11,885 nucleotides of DNA from an uncultured Oscillospiraceae bacterium (GCA_900555435.1 USLH01000070.1:1-11885); one strand, 5' to 3'; shown: positions 1 through 7,037, counted from the first letter of the stretch. Translations and numbers: made by a program. Notes: generated by a model from the sequence alone, not told the origin.

Positions 1-1175
1 TCAAGGTTCCTGCATTCTTAGGCTCCAGCTTCGCTTTCCTCGGCGGCTTTTCCGCAGTTTCCCAGCTGGATGAAGGCATCTTCGCCGGCATGACCGGCGA
101 GCAGAAGCTCCCCTACGCTTTAGGCGGCGTAGTCGTAGCCGGCCTTCTCTATCTGGTCTTTGCTCTGATTATTAAGCTGGTGGGCGTCAAGCGGGTCATG
201 CGCTTCCTGCCCCCCGTGGTCACCGGCCCCATCATCATTTCTATTGGCCTGATCCTTGCAAGCAGCGCCGTGAGCAACGCTTCCGGCTGCTGGTGGCTGG
301 CGGCTCTGTCCCTGCTGGTCATCATCGGCTGCAACATCTGGGGCAAGGGCATGATCAAGATTATCCCCATCCTCATGGGCGTGGTCGTTCCCTATGCACT
401 GGTGCTGATCCTTTCCCTCTGCGGCGTCATCAGCCCCGACAGCGGCGCTTATGTGAACCTTGAAGCTGTGAAGACCGCTCAGGTCGTAGGCCTGCAGCAG
501 TTCATGCTTCCCAAGTTCAACCTCACCGCCATCCTGGTCATGGCGCCCATCGCCATTGCAACCATGATGGAGCACGTCGGTGACATTTCCGCTATCAGCG
601 CGACCACCAAGAAAAACTTCGTTCAGGATCCCGGCCTGCACCGCACCCTGCTGGGCGACGGCCTTGCAACCAGCCTTTCCGCTATGATCGGCGGCCCTGC
701 CAATACCACTTACGGCGAAAACACCGGCGTGCTTGCCCTCTCCAAGGTGTATGATCCCCGTGTGGTCCGGATCGCAGCCGGCTTCGCCATTATCCTCTCC
801 TTCAGCCCCATGTTTGCGCAGATCATTCACTCCATCCCCTCCGCTATCATCGGCGGCGTTTCCTTCATCCTTTACGGCATGATCTCCGCCATCGGCGTCC
901 GCAACGTGGTGGAAAACCAGGTCGACCTTTCCAAGAGCCGCAACGTCATCATTGCGGCAGTGATCCTGGTCAGCGCCCTTGGCTTCTCCGGCGGCCTGAC
1001 CTTCACCATCGGTACCACTACCGTTACCCTGACCAGCTTAGCCATTGCTGCGATTTTGGGCATCGCCCTGAATGCGATCCTTCCCGGCAAGGACTATCAG
1101 TTCAACGATGAGGAGCCGAACCCCTCCAAGCCCTCTAAGCCCCTGACCGTTACCGGCGGCAACGAGAACGAATAA
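1..1175 (+). CDS. uraA: UraA-type uracil/xanthine permease (NCS2 family), 5' end outside window
   Basis: Integral membrane nucleobase:proton symporter that imports uracil (possibly xanthine) for pyrimidine salvage. The reading frame is open from base 3, so the gene starts before the window; the internal ATG at 90 is not the start, because the upstream codons encode the conserved family stretch VPAFLGSSFAFLG. Visible NCS2 hallmarks are a Glu-His pair (EHVGD, 570-584) and the NTTYGENTG signature (702-728, Glu at 717-719), which by family knowledge hold the substrate-binding glutamates, then a conserved PSAIIGGVSFILYG segment and a VVENQVDL helix. Hydrophobic membrane segments fill the frame, and the tail is hydrophilic, Pro/Ser/Lys-rich. 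The match resembles bacterial UraA more than purine permeases, but substrate is inferred. Glycine is almost always GGC, unlike comEC, suggesting strong expression. An intrinsic terminator follows at once. Confidence 0.93.
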   Translation, partial: KVPAFLGSSFAFLGGFSAVSQLDEGIFAGMTGEQKLPYALGGVVVAGLLYLVFALIIKLVGVKRVMRFLPPVVTGPIIISIGLILASSAVSNASGCWWLAALSLLVIIGCNIWGKGMIKIIPILMGVVVPYALVLILSLCGVISPDSGAYVNLEAVKTAQVVGLQQFMLPKFNLTAILVMAPIAIATMMEHVGDISAISATTKKNFVQDPGLHRTLLGDGLATSLSAMIGGPANTTYGENTGVLALSKVYDPRVVRIAAGFAIILSFSPMFAQIIHSIPSAIIGGVSFILYGMISAIGVRNVVENQVDLSKSRNVIIAAVILVSALGFSGGLTFTIGTTTVTLTSLAIAAILGIALNAILPGKDYQFNDEEPNPSKPSKPLTVTGGNENE

Positions 1176-1184
1176 GAGAAAATT

Positions 1185-1222
1185 TGCCGCACGGAGCGTT
1201 TGAAGTCTCTGTGCGGCATTTT
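1185..1222 (+). terminator. Intrinsic terminator after the uracil permease gene
   Basis: Seen directly: TGCCGCACGGAG (1185-1196) pairs with CTCTGTGCGGCA (1207-1218) around a 10-nt loop, with one G-T wobble, followed by TTTT (1219-1222). It begins 10 nt after the permease stop codon. It should insulate the permease from the promoter of the next operon. Confidence 0.85.
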
Positions 1223-1244
1223 GCTAAACGAGGGTGACTTATGT

Positions 1245-1310
1245 CGTCATGCAAATGCGTTATATCTGTATTTGCAAAAAGTCATATAATAAAATTATAA
1301 TTGCATGACG
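1245..1310. repeat. Inverted repeats flanking the RHH-comEC promoter (candidate operators)
   Basis: Seen directly: CGTCATGCAA (1245-1254) and TTGCATGACG (1301-1310) are perfect 10-bp inverted copies 56 bp apart. Between them, TGCAAAT (1250-1256) is inverted as ATTTGCA (1270-1276), and TGACTT (1235-1240) is inverted as AAGTCA (1279-1284). The downstream arm abuts the -10 box and overlaps the ribosome binding site of the RHH gene; an inner arm overlaps the -35 box. Inference: these are binding sites for a repressor, most simply the RHH protein encoded next, since RHH proteins commonly autoregulate. Confidence 0.55.
1272..1301 (+). promoter_or_regulatory. Candidate promoter of the RHH-comEC operon
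   Basis: A -35-like TTGCAA (1272-1277) lies 18 bp before a perfect TATAAT (1296-1301). A second TATAAT at 1285-1290 has no good -35 partner. The region is AT-rich between two GC-rich genes and sits between the permease terminator and the RHH start. Transcription would begin near 1308, leaving a very short leader before the ATG at 1322; this argues against the TTG at 1301 as the start codon. Confidence 0.6.
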
Positions 1311-1321
1311 GAGATGACAGC

Positions 1322-1492
1322 ATGCGCAAGTTCAAAATACCGGCGGTTCCGCCGACTACCAATAAATCCATTCGCTTTCCCAACGATGTGATCGAACAGG
1401 TGGAGGCGGCGATCCAGGGCAAGGACTGCACGTTTTCGGCTTTTGTGGTCGAAGCGGTTCGGGTCGCCTTGGAAAGTCTGGAAGAGGAATGA
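1322..1492 (+). CDS. Small ribbon-helix-helix (Arc/CopG-like) DNA-binding protein
   Basis: A 56-residue protein with the build of an RHH transcription factor: a beta-strand segment KSIRFP (residues 15-20), a first helix NDVIEQVEAAI (21-31), a turn GKDCT, and a second helix beginning at SAFVVEAV and running to the acidic tail. RHH proteins bind DNA as dimers through the paired strands, and many repress their own promoter. The ATG at 1322 is chosen because GGAG (1310-1313) lies 8 nt upstream; the in-frame TTG at 1301 falls inside the -10 box. The stop codon overlaps the comEC start (ATGA, 1489-1492), so the two are probably translationally coupled. No toxin gene is adjacent, so an antitoxin role is not supported. 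It resembles the small proteins annotated YlcI/YnfO-like in clostridia, from memory only. Confidence 0.75.
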   Translation: MRKFKIPAVPPTTNKSIRFPNDVIEQVEAAIQGKDCTFSAFVVEAVRVALESLEEE

Positions 1493-3627
1493 AGCCCGCC
1501 CGTCCTTTTTTACGACCGCTGGCTTTGATCGGCGGGGCATTTTCCGCCGGGCTTCTGGCGGCGTCTTTCCTGAGTTTTGAACAACTCCTCTGGTTTTGCG
1601 GCGCAATGGGGATCCTTTGCGCCGTGAGCGGAGCTTTGACCTTTTTCCGGAAGGAATTTTCCCGCAGGGCGGCGGTGCTTCTTTTGAGCATCGGGGCTGC
1701 TGCGGGATTTTCGCTTTTGGGGCGAAGCGCCTACTTGAGCACCGCTCGGTTTGCCGGACAGGAGGCAGAGTTTTCCGGGATGATCCAAGCGGTTTCCGGT
1801 GGAGACGCTGCTTCTTACTTGCTGAAAACGGAAGGTGGGGATCTGCCGGTTGGAACGAAAGTGCTGCTTTACAGCCGGAACGCCCCGGAATTTTCCGAAG
1901 GGGAACGGGTCACGGTGAAATTGACCCTGAACGAGGATCCGCCTACCCGCAGCCAGATGGGGAAAGGGGCGGATCTGACGGGTTTTCTTTCGCCCGGTTC
2001 CATGCAGCTTTTAAGGGAAGCCTCCGGGCCGATCCGCTGGCGGACGGCGTTGAAAGAAGCGCTTCGCCAAAGGCTTTCTCTCCCCCTCAGCCGGGACGCC
2101 GCCGCTTTTTATGAGGCGGTGCTCTTAGGGGACGGAGACGCCTTATCCGATGGGCTGCGGGAGAGCTTTTCGGCGGCCGGGGTCTCCCATGTGCTCTGCA
2201 TTTCCGGGCTGCACATTTCCCTGCTGGCGGCAGCGATCCAGTGGCTGTTCCGCCGGCTGTTCGGCTGGGGGAAGACTTCTTATCTGCTGACCATCGGGGT
2301 CACGGGACTTTTCGTCTTTTTCACCGGAGGTGCGCTTTCCTCCCTTCGGGCGTGGATCATGGCAGCCTTTGCCCTTTCGGCGGACGCTTTCTATCGGGAC
2401 TATTCTCCGGAAAATGCCTTGGGCGGGGCGGTGACCCTGCTTTGTCTTCTGGATCAGCGGGCGGTGTTTCAGGCGGGATTCTGGATGTCCGTGCTGGCGA
2501 CCATGGCGCTTTTCACTCTCTCGCCTGCCATGAACGAAGGCCTTCTCCGGCGGCTTCCGGAGAAGGTGCGGAAGCTTCCGCCGGTTCATGGCGGGCTCCG
2601 CATTCTTTGCAGCAGCCTTGCGGTGGAGCTTTGCTGCCTTCCGGTCTTCTTTTTCCGGAACGGCAGCGTCCCGCTTCTGTCGCCGTTTGTGAACCTGCTG
2701 ATCCTGCCGCTCTTTCCTCTTCTGATGGCAGGCGGCGGGATCTGCCTGCTGGGCGGATGGACGGCGCCCTTCGGGAAGCTCCTGAGCCGGATCCTTTCTC
2801 TTTTCTTCTCCCTTCTGAAGGTGCTGCCCGGAGCGGCAGTCCCGCTGGGGCTTCCCGGATTCTGGATCTGTTTGGGTACGGCGGCGGTGTTAGTGGGAGT
2901 TTCCCGTCTTGGAAGGCCGAAACGGACGGGATTGGCGCTCCTTCTTTCCGTGATCCTGTTTCTTGCGGGAGGAATCAGCGGCTTTGTCGGCGGATGGGGA
3001 TGCCTGATGGTGGCGGAGGCCTCCGCCGGGGAGGGCGGTAGTTTGGCGCTCACTTCCGGTGGTCGGGCCGTTGTTCTTGGCTGTGGCGGGAGTAATTCAA
3101 TTGGTCGGAAGACCGGCGCTTATCTTCGGAGCATCGGTGCTTCCCGGATCGAACTTCTCATCGTTCCGGAGGAGAACCGGCGGCTGATGAGCGGCGTTTC
3201 CGATCTGGCCCGGCGGGTGCCGGTGGAACAGCTTTCTTCGGACAGCGAGAGCAACTGGTACCAGACAGCTTCGGAAAATCCCGGCGTCCGGAAGCTTTTG
3301 CCCCTGATCTCGGAAAAAGGCGTGCTCCTTGGGCGTTTCCCCTTCCGCATTGCGAGAGTGGAGGGCTTCACACGGATCGGCGTTCTTGCGAACGGGAAGC
3401 GGCTTCTTTTCCTTTCCCGGAAGGACCCGCTGGCGGAGAGCCTTTCCAAAGAAGCGGACTGCACCGTTTTCTACGATGAAATTTCCCAAAAGGATGGAAT
3501 TTCCTCCGGGGAGTATGCTATAATAAGAAAAGACCCGGCTTGGACGGACGGGTTTTCTGAAATCGGAGAAAACTACATGCCGCAATGGACCTGGAAGGCG
3601 CTTCCCGACGGGCAGATCAGCGGCTGA
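1489..3627 (+). CDS. comEC: ComEC/Rec2 competence DNA channel with a degenerate C-terminal metallo-beta-lactamase domain
   Basis: 712 residues, close to the usual ComEC length. ComEC is the inner-membrane channel through which single-stranded DNA enters during natural transformation. Order: N-terminal membrane segments (about 8-80), an OB-fold-like soluble region (about 90-175), the competence membrane domain with the signature GDGDALSDGLRESFSAAGVS (213-232) followed by HVLCISGLHIS, the conserved LSSLRAWIMA (283-292), further membrane helices to about 500, then a soluble C-terminal domain (505-712). The C-terminal part aligns with the ComEC beta-lactamase-like domain (GAYLRSIGASRIELLIVPEEN), but the family's DVGQGDA motif and the HxHxDH metal site are absent: the aligned stretch reads PEENRRLMSG. 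The start overlaps the RHH stop in an ATGA; holA follows after 10 nt. Family assignment is firm; nuclease activity is doubtful. Confidence 0.93.
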   Translation: MKPARPFLRPLALIGGAFSAGLLAASFLSFEQLLWFCGAMGILCAVSGALTFFRKEFSRRAAVLLLSIGAAAGFSLLGRSAYLSTARFAGQEAEFSGMIQAVSGGDAASYLLKTEGGDLPVGTKVLLYSRNAPEFSEGERVTVKLTLNEDPPTRSQMGKGADLTGFLSPGSMQLLREASGPIRWRTALKEALRQRLSLPLSRDAAAFYEAVLLGDGDALSDGLRESFSAAGVSHVLCISGLHISLLAAAIQWLFRRLFGWGKTSYLLTIGVTGLFVFFTGGALSSLRAWIMAAFALSADAFYRDYSPENALGGAVTLLCLLDQRAVFQAGFWMSVLATMALFTLSPAMNEGLLRRLPEKVRKLPPVHGGLRILCSSLAVELCCLPVFFFRNGSVPLLSPFVNLLILPLFPLLMAGGGICLLGGWTAPFGKLLSRILSLFFSLLKVLPGAAVPLGLPGFWICLGTAAVLVGVSRLGRPKRTGLALLLSVILFLAGGISGFVGGWGCLMVAEASAGEGGSLALTSGGRAVVLGCGGSNSIGRKTGAYLRSIGASRIELLIVPEENRRLMSGVSDLARRVPVEQLSSDSESNWYQTASENPGVRKLLPLISEKGVLLGRFPFRIARVEGFTRIGVLANGKRLLFLSRKDPLAESLSKEADCTVFYDEISQKDGISSGEYAIIRKDPAWTDGFSEIGENYMPQWTWKALPDGQISG
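3495..3524 (+). promoter_or_regulatory. Candidate internal extended -10 promoter in the comEC 3' end, upstream of holA
   Basis: A perfect extended -10 element, TGCTATAAT (3516-3524), lies in the comEC coding sequence about 115 bp before the holA ATG. The -35 region is weak (TGGAAT at 3495-3500, 18-bp spacer), which is tolerated by extended -10 promoters. It would let holA and the genes after it be expressed without comEC. The same nine bases form the -10 of the trkA promoter. Confidence 0.4.
3531..3557 (+). other. Hairpin plus T run inside the comEC 3' end
   Basis: AGACCCG (3531-3537) and CGGGTTTTC (3549-3557) can form a five-pair GC-rich stem, extendable with one mismatch, around an 11-nt loop and followed by a short T run. 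It starts just after the expected start site of the internal promoter. It could be a weak terminator or attenuator, or a 5' stabilising hairpin. It also encodes ComEC residues, so chance cannot be excluded. Confidence 0.3.
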
Positions 3628-3637
3628 GGGAGCTTAT

Positions 3638-4702
3638 ATGCCAATTGTTACCGACGCCGAGCTGGGCCGTGCCCTGAGGCAGAACGAGCTGAGCCCGGTG
3701 TATTTCCTTTATGGGAAAGAGGTCTATCTTTCCCAGATCTGCCTCCAGCGGATCGTGGAAAAGGTGGTGCAGAAGGGAACGGAAGCTTTCAACCTCCAGC
3801 GCTTCGACGGAGCGGAGCTGGACATGACTTCCCTGCAGATCGCAGAGGAAGGGATGCCCATGATGGCGGAGAAAAAGTGCATCGTCCTTATGAACCCCAA
3901 TCTGGAGAAGATGCGGAAGGAAGACTTTGACTCGCTTCTTGCCATTGTCAAGGATCCGAACCCCGCTTGCATTTTTATCGTTTATGTCAGTGTGTTTGAG
4001 ATCAACTTAAAGAAAATGGCCCGTGCCCGCCGCCTTGCGGAAGCAGTGGGAAAGGTGGGGACGGCCGCCGAATTTGCGCCCCGGACCCAGGGGGATCTGG
4101 TCAAGTTCCTGAAAGCCCGCTTCCAGAAAGCGGGGATCACGCTGGAGACCCCGGTGGCGAACGCCCTGATCCAGCGGTGCGGCACCTCTCTGGAGATCCT
4201 GTCCAGCGAATCGGACAAGCTCATCGCCTATAAAGGAGAAGGGACGGTCACCCGGGAAGACGTGGAGCTGGTCACCCGGAAAAGCCTGGAAGCGTCGGTC
4301 TTCGATTTAAGCAAGCGGATGCTTCAGAACAACTATACCGGCGCTTTTACCCTTCTGGAGGAGCTTTATGCCCTTCGGGAGGAGCCCATCGCCATTTTGG
4401 GGGCATTGAACGGTGCTTTTTTGGATCTGTACCGGGCGAAGACCGCCATGCTGGCGTCTAAAACAGCCGAGGATGTGGCGGCGCTTTTCCCCTCTTACCG
4501 GGGGAAGGAGTTCCGGATCCGGAATGCGTTCCGGGATGTCTCCAAATATTCCGTCACCGCCCTGCGGGGGTGCCTGAAGATCCTTTCGGATACCGACGTG
4601 GAGCTGAAATCCACCCGCTGCGACGACAAGGCGGCGGTGGAGCAGGCCGTGGCGGCGATCCTTGATCTTTCTCATTCCGAAGGAGGTCGGAGGATCCTAT
4701 GA
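3638..4702 (+). CDS. holA: DNA polymerase III subunit delta (clamp loader)
   Basis: 354 residues, typical for HolA. Delta is the wrench subunit of the clamp loader that opens the beta sliding clamp during replication; it has an AAA+-like fold but does not need an ATP-binding P-loop. Family hallmarks: SPVYFLYGKEVYLS (19-32), the variable central domain, DLSKRMLQNN (223-232) with EELYALREEPIAIL (241-254) in the collar-domain approach, and DVELKSTRCDDKAAVEQ (320-336) near the C-terminus. A ribosome binding site GAGGGAG (3626-3632) lies 5 nt before the ATG. Location right after comEC is the common Firmicute arrangement. The stop overlaps the next gene's start (ATGA, 4699-4702). In many Firmicutes rpsT follows on the opposite strand; it is not seen here. 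Confidence 0.93.
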   Translation: MPIVTDAELGRALRQNELSPVYFLYGKEVYLSQICLQRIVEKVVQKGTEAFNLQRFDGAELDMTSLQIAEEGMPMMAEKKCIVLMNPNLEKMRKEDFDSLLAIVKDPNPACIFIVYVSVFEINLKKMARARRLAEAVGKVGTAAEFAPRTQGDLVKFLKARFQKAGITLETPVANALIQRCGTSLEILSSESDKLIAYKGEGTVTREDVELVTRKSLEASVFDLSKRMLQNNYTGAFTLLEELYALREEPIAILGALNGAFLDLYRAKTAMLASKTAEDVAALFPSYRGKEFRIRNAFRDVSKYSVTALRGCLKILSDTDVELKSTRCDDKAAVEQAVAAILDLSHSEGGRRIL

Positions 4703-5313
4703 TCAAATGCAGAATGCCCGTGATTGTGGAGGGCAAATACGATCGGATCACCCTGTCCGCCCTGCTGGATGGGACGATCCTTGAAACGGGGGGCTTCGGC
4801 ATCTACCGGAACAAGGAGCTGATGGAGATGCTCCGGGTCATGGCGAGGAAGACCGGCATCGTGGTGCTGACCGATTCCGATGCCGCTGGGTTCCAGATCC
4901 GAAACCACATCCGTTCCGCCATCCACGAAGGGACGATTGTAGATGTGTACATCCCCGACGTTTACGGAAAAGAGCGGCGGAAGGCTGCCCCTTCCAAGGA
5001 AGGAAAACTGGGAGTAGAGGGACTTTCCCCTGCCCTGCTGGAGGAAGCCTTCCGGAAAGCGGGGGTGGGAACGGAGCAAGTGGAGCGCCGGGGCGAGCCG
5101 GTGACCAAAACGGATCTGTACCTCTGGGGTTTCAACGGCACGGACGGTGCGGCGGAGCACCGGCGGGAGCTGCTTTCAAAGCTGGGGTTCCCGGCACGGA
5201 TGTCTACCAATGCCCTGCTAGGTGCAATCAACGTGCTGTATAATAGAGAAGAATTCACCGAATGGTTAAACAATTGGTTCCCGGAGGAGGAAAATGAAGA
5301 AACAAAACGCTGA
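4699..5313 (+). CDS. Toprim/DUF4093 protein, RNase M5-like
   Basis: 204 residues. The N-terminal Toprim domain (about 7-95) has the catalytic glutamate in VIVEGKYD (Glu11) and the acidic pair in VLTDSDAAG (Asp59, Asp61), which coordinate metal in Toprim nucleases and primases. A linker KEGKLGVEGLSP (100-111) leads into the region matching the RNase M5 C-terminal domain (DUF4093), with TKTDLYLWGF (136-145) and MSTNALLGAINVLYNREEF (168-186). RNase M5 trims the 5S rRNA precursor, but the sequence after the Toprim glutamate (TGGFGIYRNKE) differs from Bacillus RnmV as I recall it. This may be a clostridial paralogue with another substrate, so no symbol is given. Ribosome binding site GGAGG (4689-4693) is 5 nt before the ATG; the start overlaps the holA stop. 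Confidence 0.85.
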   Translation: MIKCRMPVIVEGKYDRITLSALLDGTILETGGFGIYRNKELMEMLRVMARKTGIVVLTDSDAAGFQIRNHIRSAIHEGTIVDVYIPDVYGKERRKAAPSKEGKLGVEGLSPALLEEAFRKAGVGTEQVERRGEPVTKTDLYLWGFNGTDGAAEHRRELLSKLGFPARMSTNALLGAINVLYNREEFTEWLNNWFPEEENEETKR

Positions 5314-5614
5314 AGCTGCGCTGGAAGCGCTGAAAAAAGCGCTGAAACGGGGCGATGAGGTAGGAGCCTATCTTTGCTGCGGTCAGCTTCTTGGGGAGCT
5401 GCTGGCACTCTGCTACCCTGCCGATGCTCCGCCTTTAGGGGAGCGTTTTGTCAGGCTCCCCGAAACGGAGCTGGGGCAGAAGCTCCGCCCGAATCTGGAA
5501 GCATATGCAAGGCTTTGCCGTCGGCTGGACGGCGTTTCCCCCGATCGGGATCCGGAAACCTATCCCCAGGTGGCTGACGCCTGCCGGCTTCTGAGCCGGA
5601 TCGTTCAGGAATAA
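5294..5614 (+). CDS. Unrecognised 106-residue helical protein
   Basis: I do not recognise this family. It is probably a real gene: a very strong ribosome binding site, GGAGGAGG (5282-5289), lies 4 nt before the ATG, its start overlaps the Toprim gene by 20 bp in another frame, and the next gene's ribosome binding site overlaps its stop. The product has no signal peptide or membrane helix. It appears mostly alpha-helical: a Lys/Ala-rich first helix (1-20), a segment DEVGAYLCCGQLLGELLALCYP (21-42, with Cys28, Cys29 and Cys40), a proline-rich middle, then helices to the end. The general look recalls small helical-bundle proteins such as HEPN folds, but no motif supports a function. Translational coupling to the Toprim protein suggests a partner. 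Confidence 0.75.
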   Translation: MKKQNAEAALEALKKALKRGDEVGAYLCCGQLLGELLALCYPADAPPLGERFVRLPETELGQKLRPNLEAYARLCRRLDGVSPDRDPETYPQVADACRLLSRIVQE

Positions 5615-5626
5615 GGAGCAACGTAC

Positions 5627-7024
5627 ATGGTCTTTTCGAGTATCACCTTTCTTTTTGCCTTTCTTGCGGCGGTGCTGCTTCTTTATTTTGTCTGCCCGCT
5701 GAAGGGGAAAAACTGGCTGCTGGCTTTGTCCGGGCTGGTCTTTTACGCCTGGGGCGAGCCGGTCTATATCTTTCTCATGCTGTTTTCCACGCTGGTGGAC
5801 TATACGGCCGGGCGGGTCATCGACCGGTATCGGGATCATCCCGGGATCCGGAAGGCGGCGCTGATTGTCTCCATCGTCATCGAGCTGTCGCTGCTGGGCG
5901 TATTCAAGTACAGCGCCCTTCTCATCAATACAATAAACGGGATCTTCGGGCTGCAGCTTTTTAACCCGAACCTTCCCCTGCCGGTGGGAATCTCCTTCTA
6001 CACCTTCCAGAGTATGTCCTACGTTATCGATCTGTACCGTGGGGACACGAGGGTGCAGAAAAATTATGTTTATTATCTGGCTTATGTGAGTATGTTCCCC
6101 CAGCTGGTGGCGGGGCCTATCGTCCGGTACGAGGACATCGCCCGGGAAATGGAATCCCGCACGGTCACCCTTTCCAAAATCGGCGAGGGTGCGTTCCAGT
6201 TTGCCGTGGGGCTTGGGAAAAAGGCGCTGCTTGCCAACAACATCGGACAGCTCTGGACGCAGATCAAGGAGGTCTCCGGCGACCGTATGCCGGCGGCGAC
6301 GGCGTGGCTCGGGATCTTAGCCTTTACCTTTCAGATCTATTTTGACTTTTCCGGCTATTCGGATATGGCCTGCGGCATGGGGCGGATGCTGGGCTTCACC
6401 TTCCCGGAAAACTTCCACTTCCCCTATATGGCGAAATCCATCACCGATTTCTGGCGGCGGTGGCACATCACCCTCAGCACCTGGTTCAAAAACTACGTCT
6501 ACATTCCTCTGGGCGGCAATCGGAAGGGCCTGCCCTGCACCATCCGGAACCTGCTGATTGTCTGGCTGCTGACCGGGCTCTGGCACGGCGCCAGCTGGAA
6601 TTTCGTTTTCTGGGGGCTTTATTTCGGCGTGCTCCTCATCATTGAGAAATTTTTCCTCGGAAAGTTTCTTGAGAAGCTCCCCGGCTGGGTGCAGCGGATC
6701 TATGCGTTCTTATTGGTGGTTTTCGGATGGGTCTTCTTTGAACTGGAGACGCCTGCTTCCATCTGGACGTATTTCCGGTGGCTCTTCGGGGCAGGCGGGC
6801 TCTGGGACGAGCATTCCGGCTACCTGCTGCTGACCTTCGGGCTGCTGCTGGTCCTCTGTTTCCTCGCTTCTAACGACTGGTTCTCCCGGCTCTGCAAAAA
6901 GGCGGAGGAGAAGTGGAGCGGGTTTTCCTATCTGCGGCTGGTGTGGATGGCGGTGCTTCTGATCGCATCGATGGCGTTTTTGGTGAACGCCACCTATAAC
7001 CCGTTTTTGTATTACCGGTTCTGA
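5627..7024 (+). CDS. MBOAT-family membrane O-acyltransferase (AlgI/DltB-like)
   Basis: 465 residues with about ten hydrophobic segments. AlgI-type MBOAT proteins pass acyl groups, usually acetyl, across the membrane for addition to an exported polymer. Visible hallmarks: LSGLVFYAWGEPVYIFL (34-50), PVGISFYTFQSMSYVIDLYRG (119-139), FPQLVAGPIVRYEDI (157-171), FQIYFDFSGYSDMACGMGR (235-253), the DFWRRWHITLSTWFKNYVYIPLGG block (274-297, His280) and LTGLWHGASWNFVFWG (315-330), whose His320 is the conserved MBOAT catalytic histidine. Ribosome binding site AAGGAG (5613-5618) lies 8 nt before the ATG. The DHHW gene follows after 13 nt and is its expected partner. The target polymer (exopolysaccharide, teichoic acid or peptidoglycan) cannot be told from this window. 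Confidence 0.93.
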   Translation: MVFSSITFLFAFLAAVLLLYFVCPLKGKNWLLALSGLVFYAWGEPVYIFLMLFSTLVDYTAGRVIDRYRDHPGIRKAALIVSIVIELSLLGVFKYSALLINTINGIFGLQLFNPNLPLPVGISFYTFQSMSYVIDLYRGDTRVQKNYVYYLAYVSMFPQLVAGPIVRYEDIAREMESRTVTLSKIGEGAFQFAVGLGKKALLANNIGQLWTQIKEVSGDRMPAATAWLGILAFTFQIYFDFSGYSDMACGMGRMLGFTFPENFHFPYMAKSITDFWRRWHITLSTWFKNYVYIPLGGNRKGLPCTIRNLLIVWLLTGLWHGASWNFVFWGLYFGVLLIIEKFFLGKFLEKLPGWVQRIYAFLLVVFGWVFFELETPASIWTYFRWLFGAGGLWDEHSGYLLLTFGLLLVLCFLASNDWFSRLCKKAEEKWSGFSYLRLVWMAVLLIASMAFLVNATYNPFLYYRF

Positions 7025-7037
7025 GGAGGGCTGACCC

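Noticed and set aside
1301..1321. TTG at 1301 as the start of the RHH protein (63 residues)
   Set aside because: The TTG lies in the -10 box, has no ribosome binding site and adds a non-family HDGDDS leader; ATG at 1322 has a good site 8 nt upstream.
1295..1691. Long minus-strand open frames antisense to the RHH gene and comEC, and similar ones throughout the window
   Set aside because: They are low-complexity Arg/Pro/Gly-rich mirror frames of GC-rich genes with no family resemblance.
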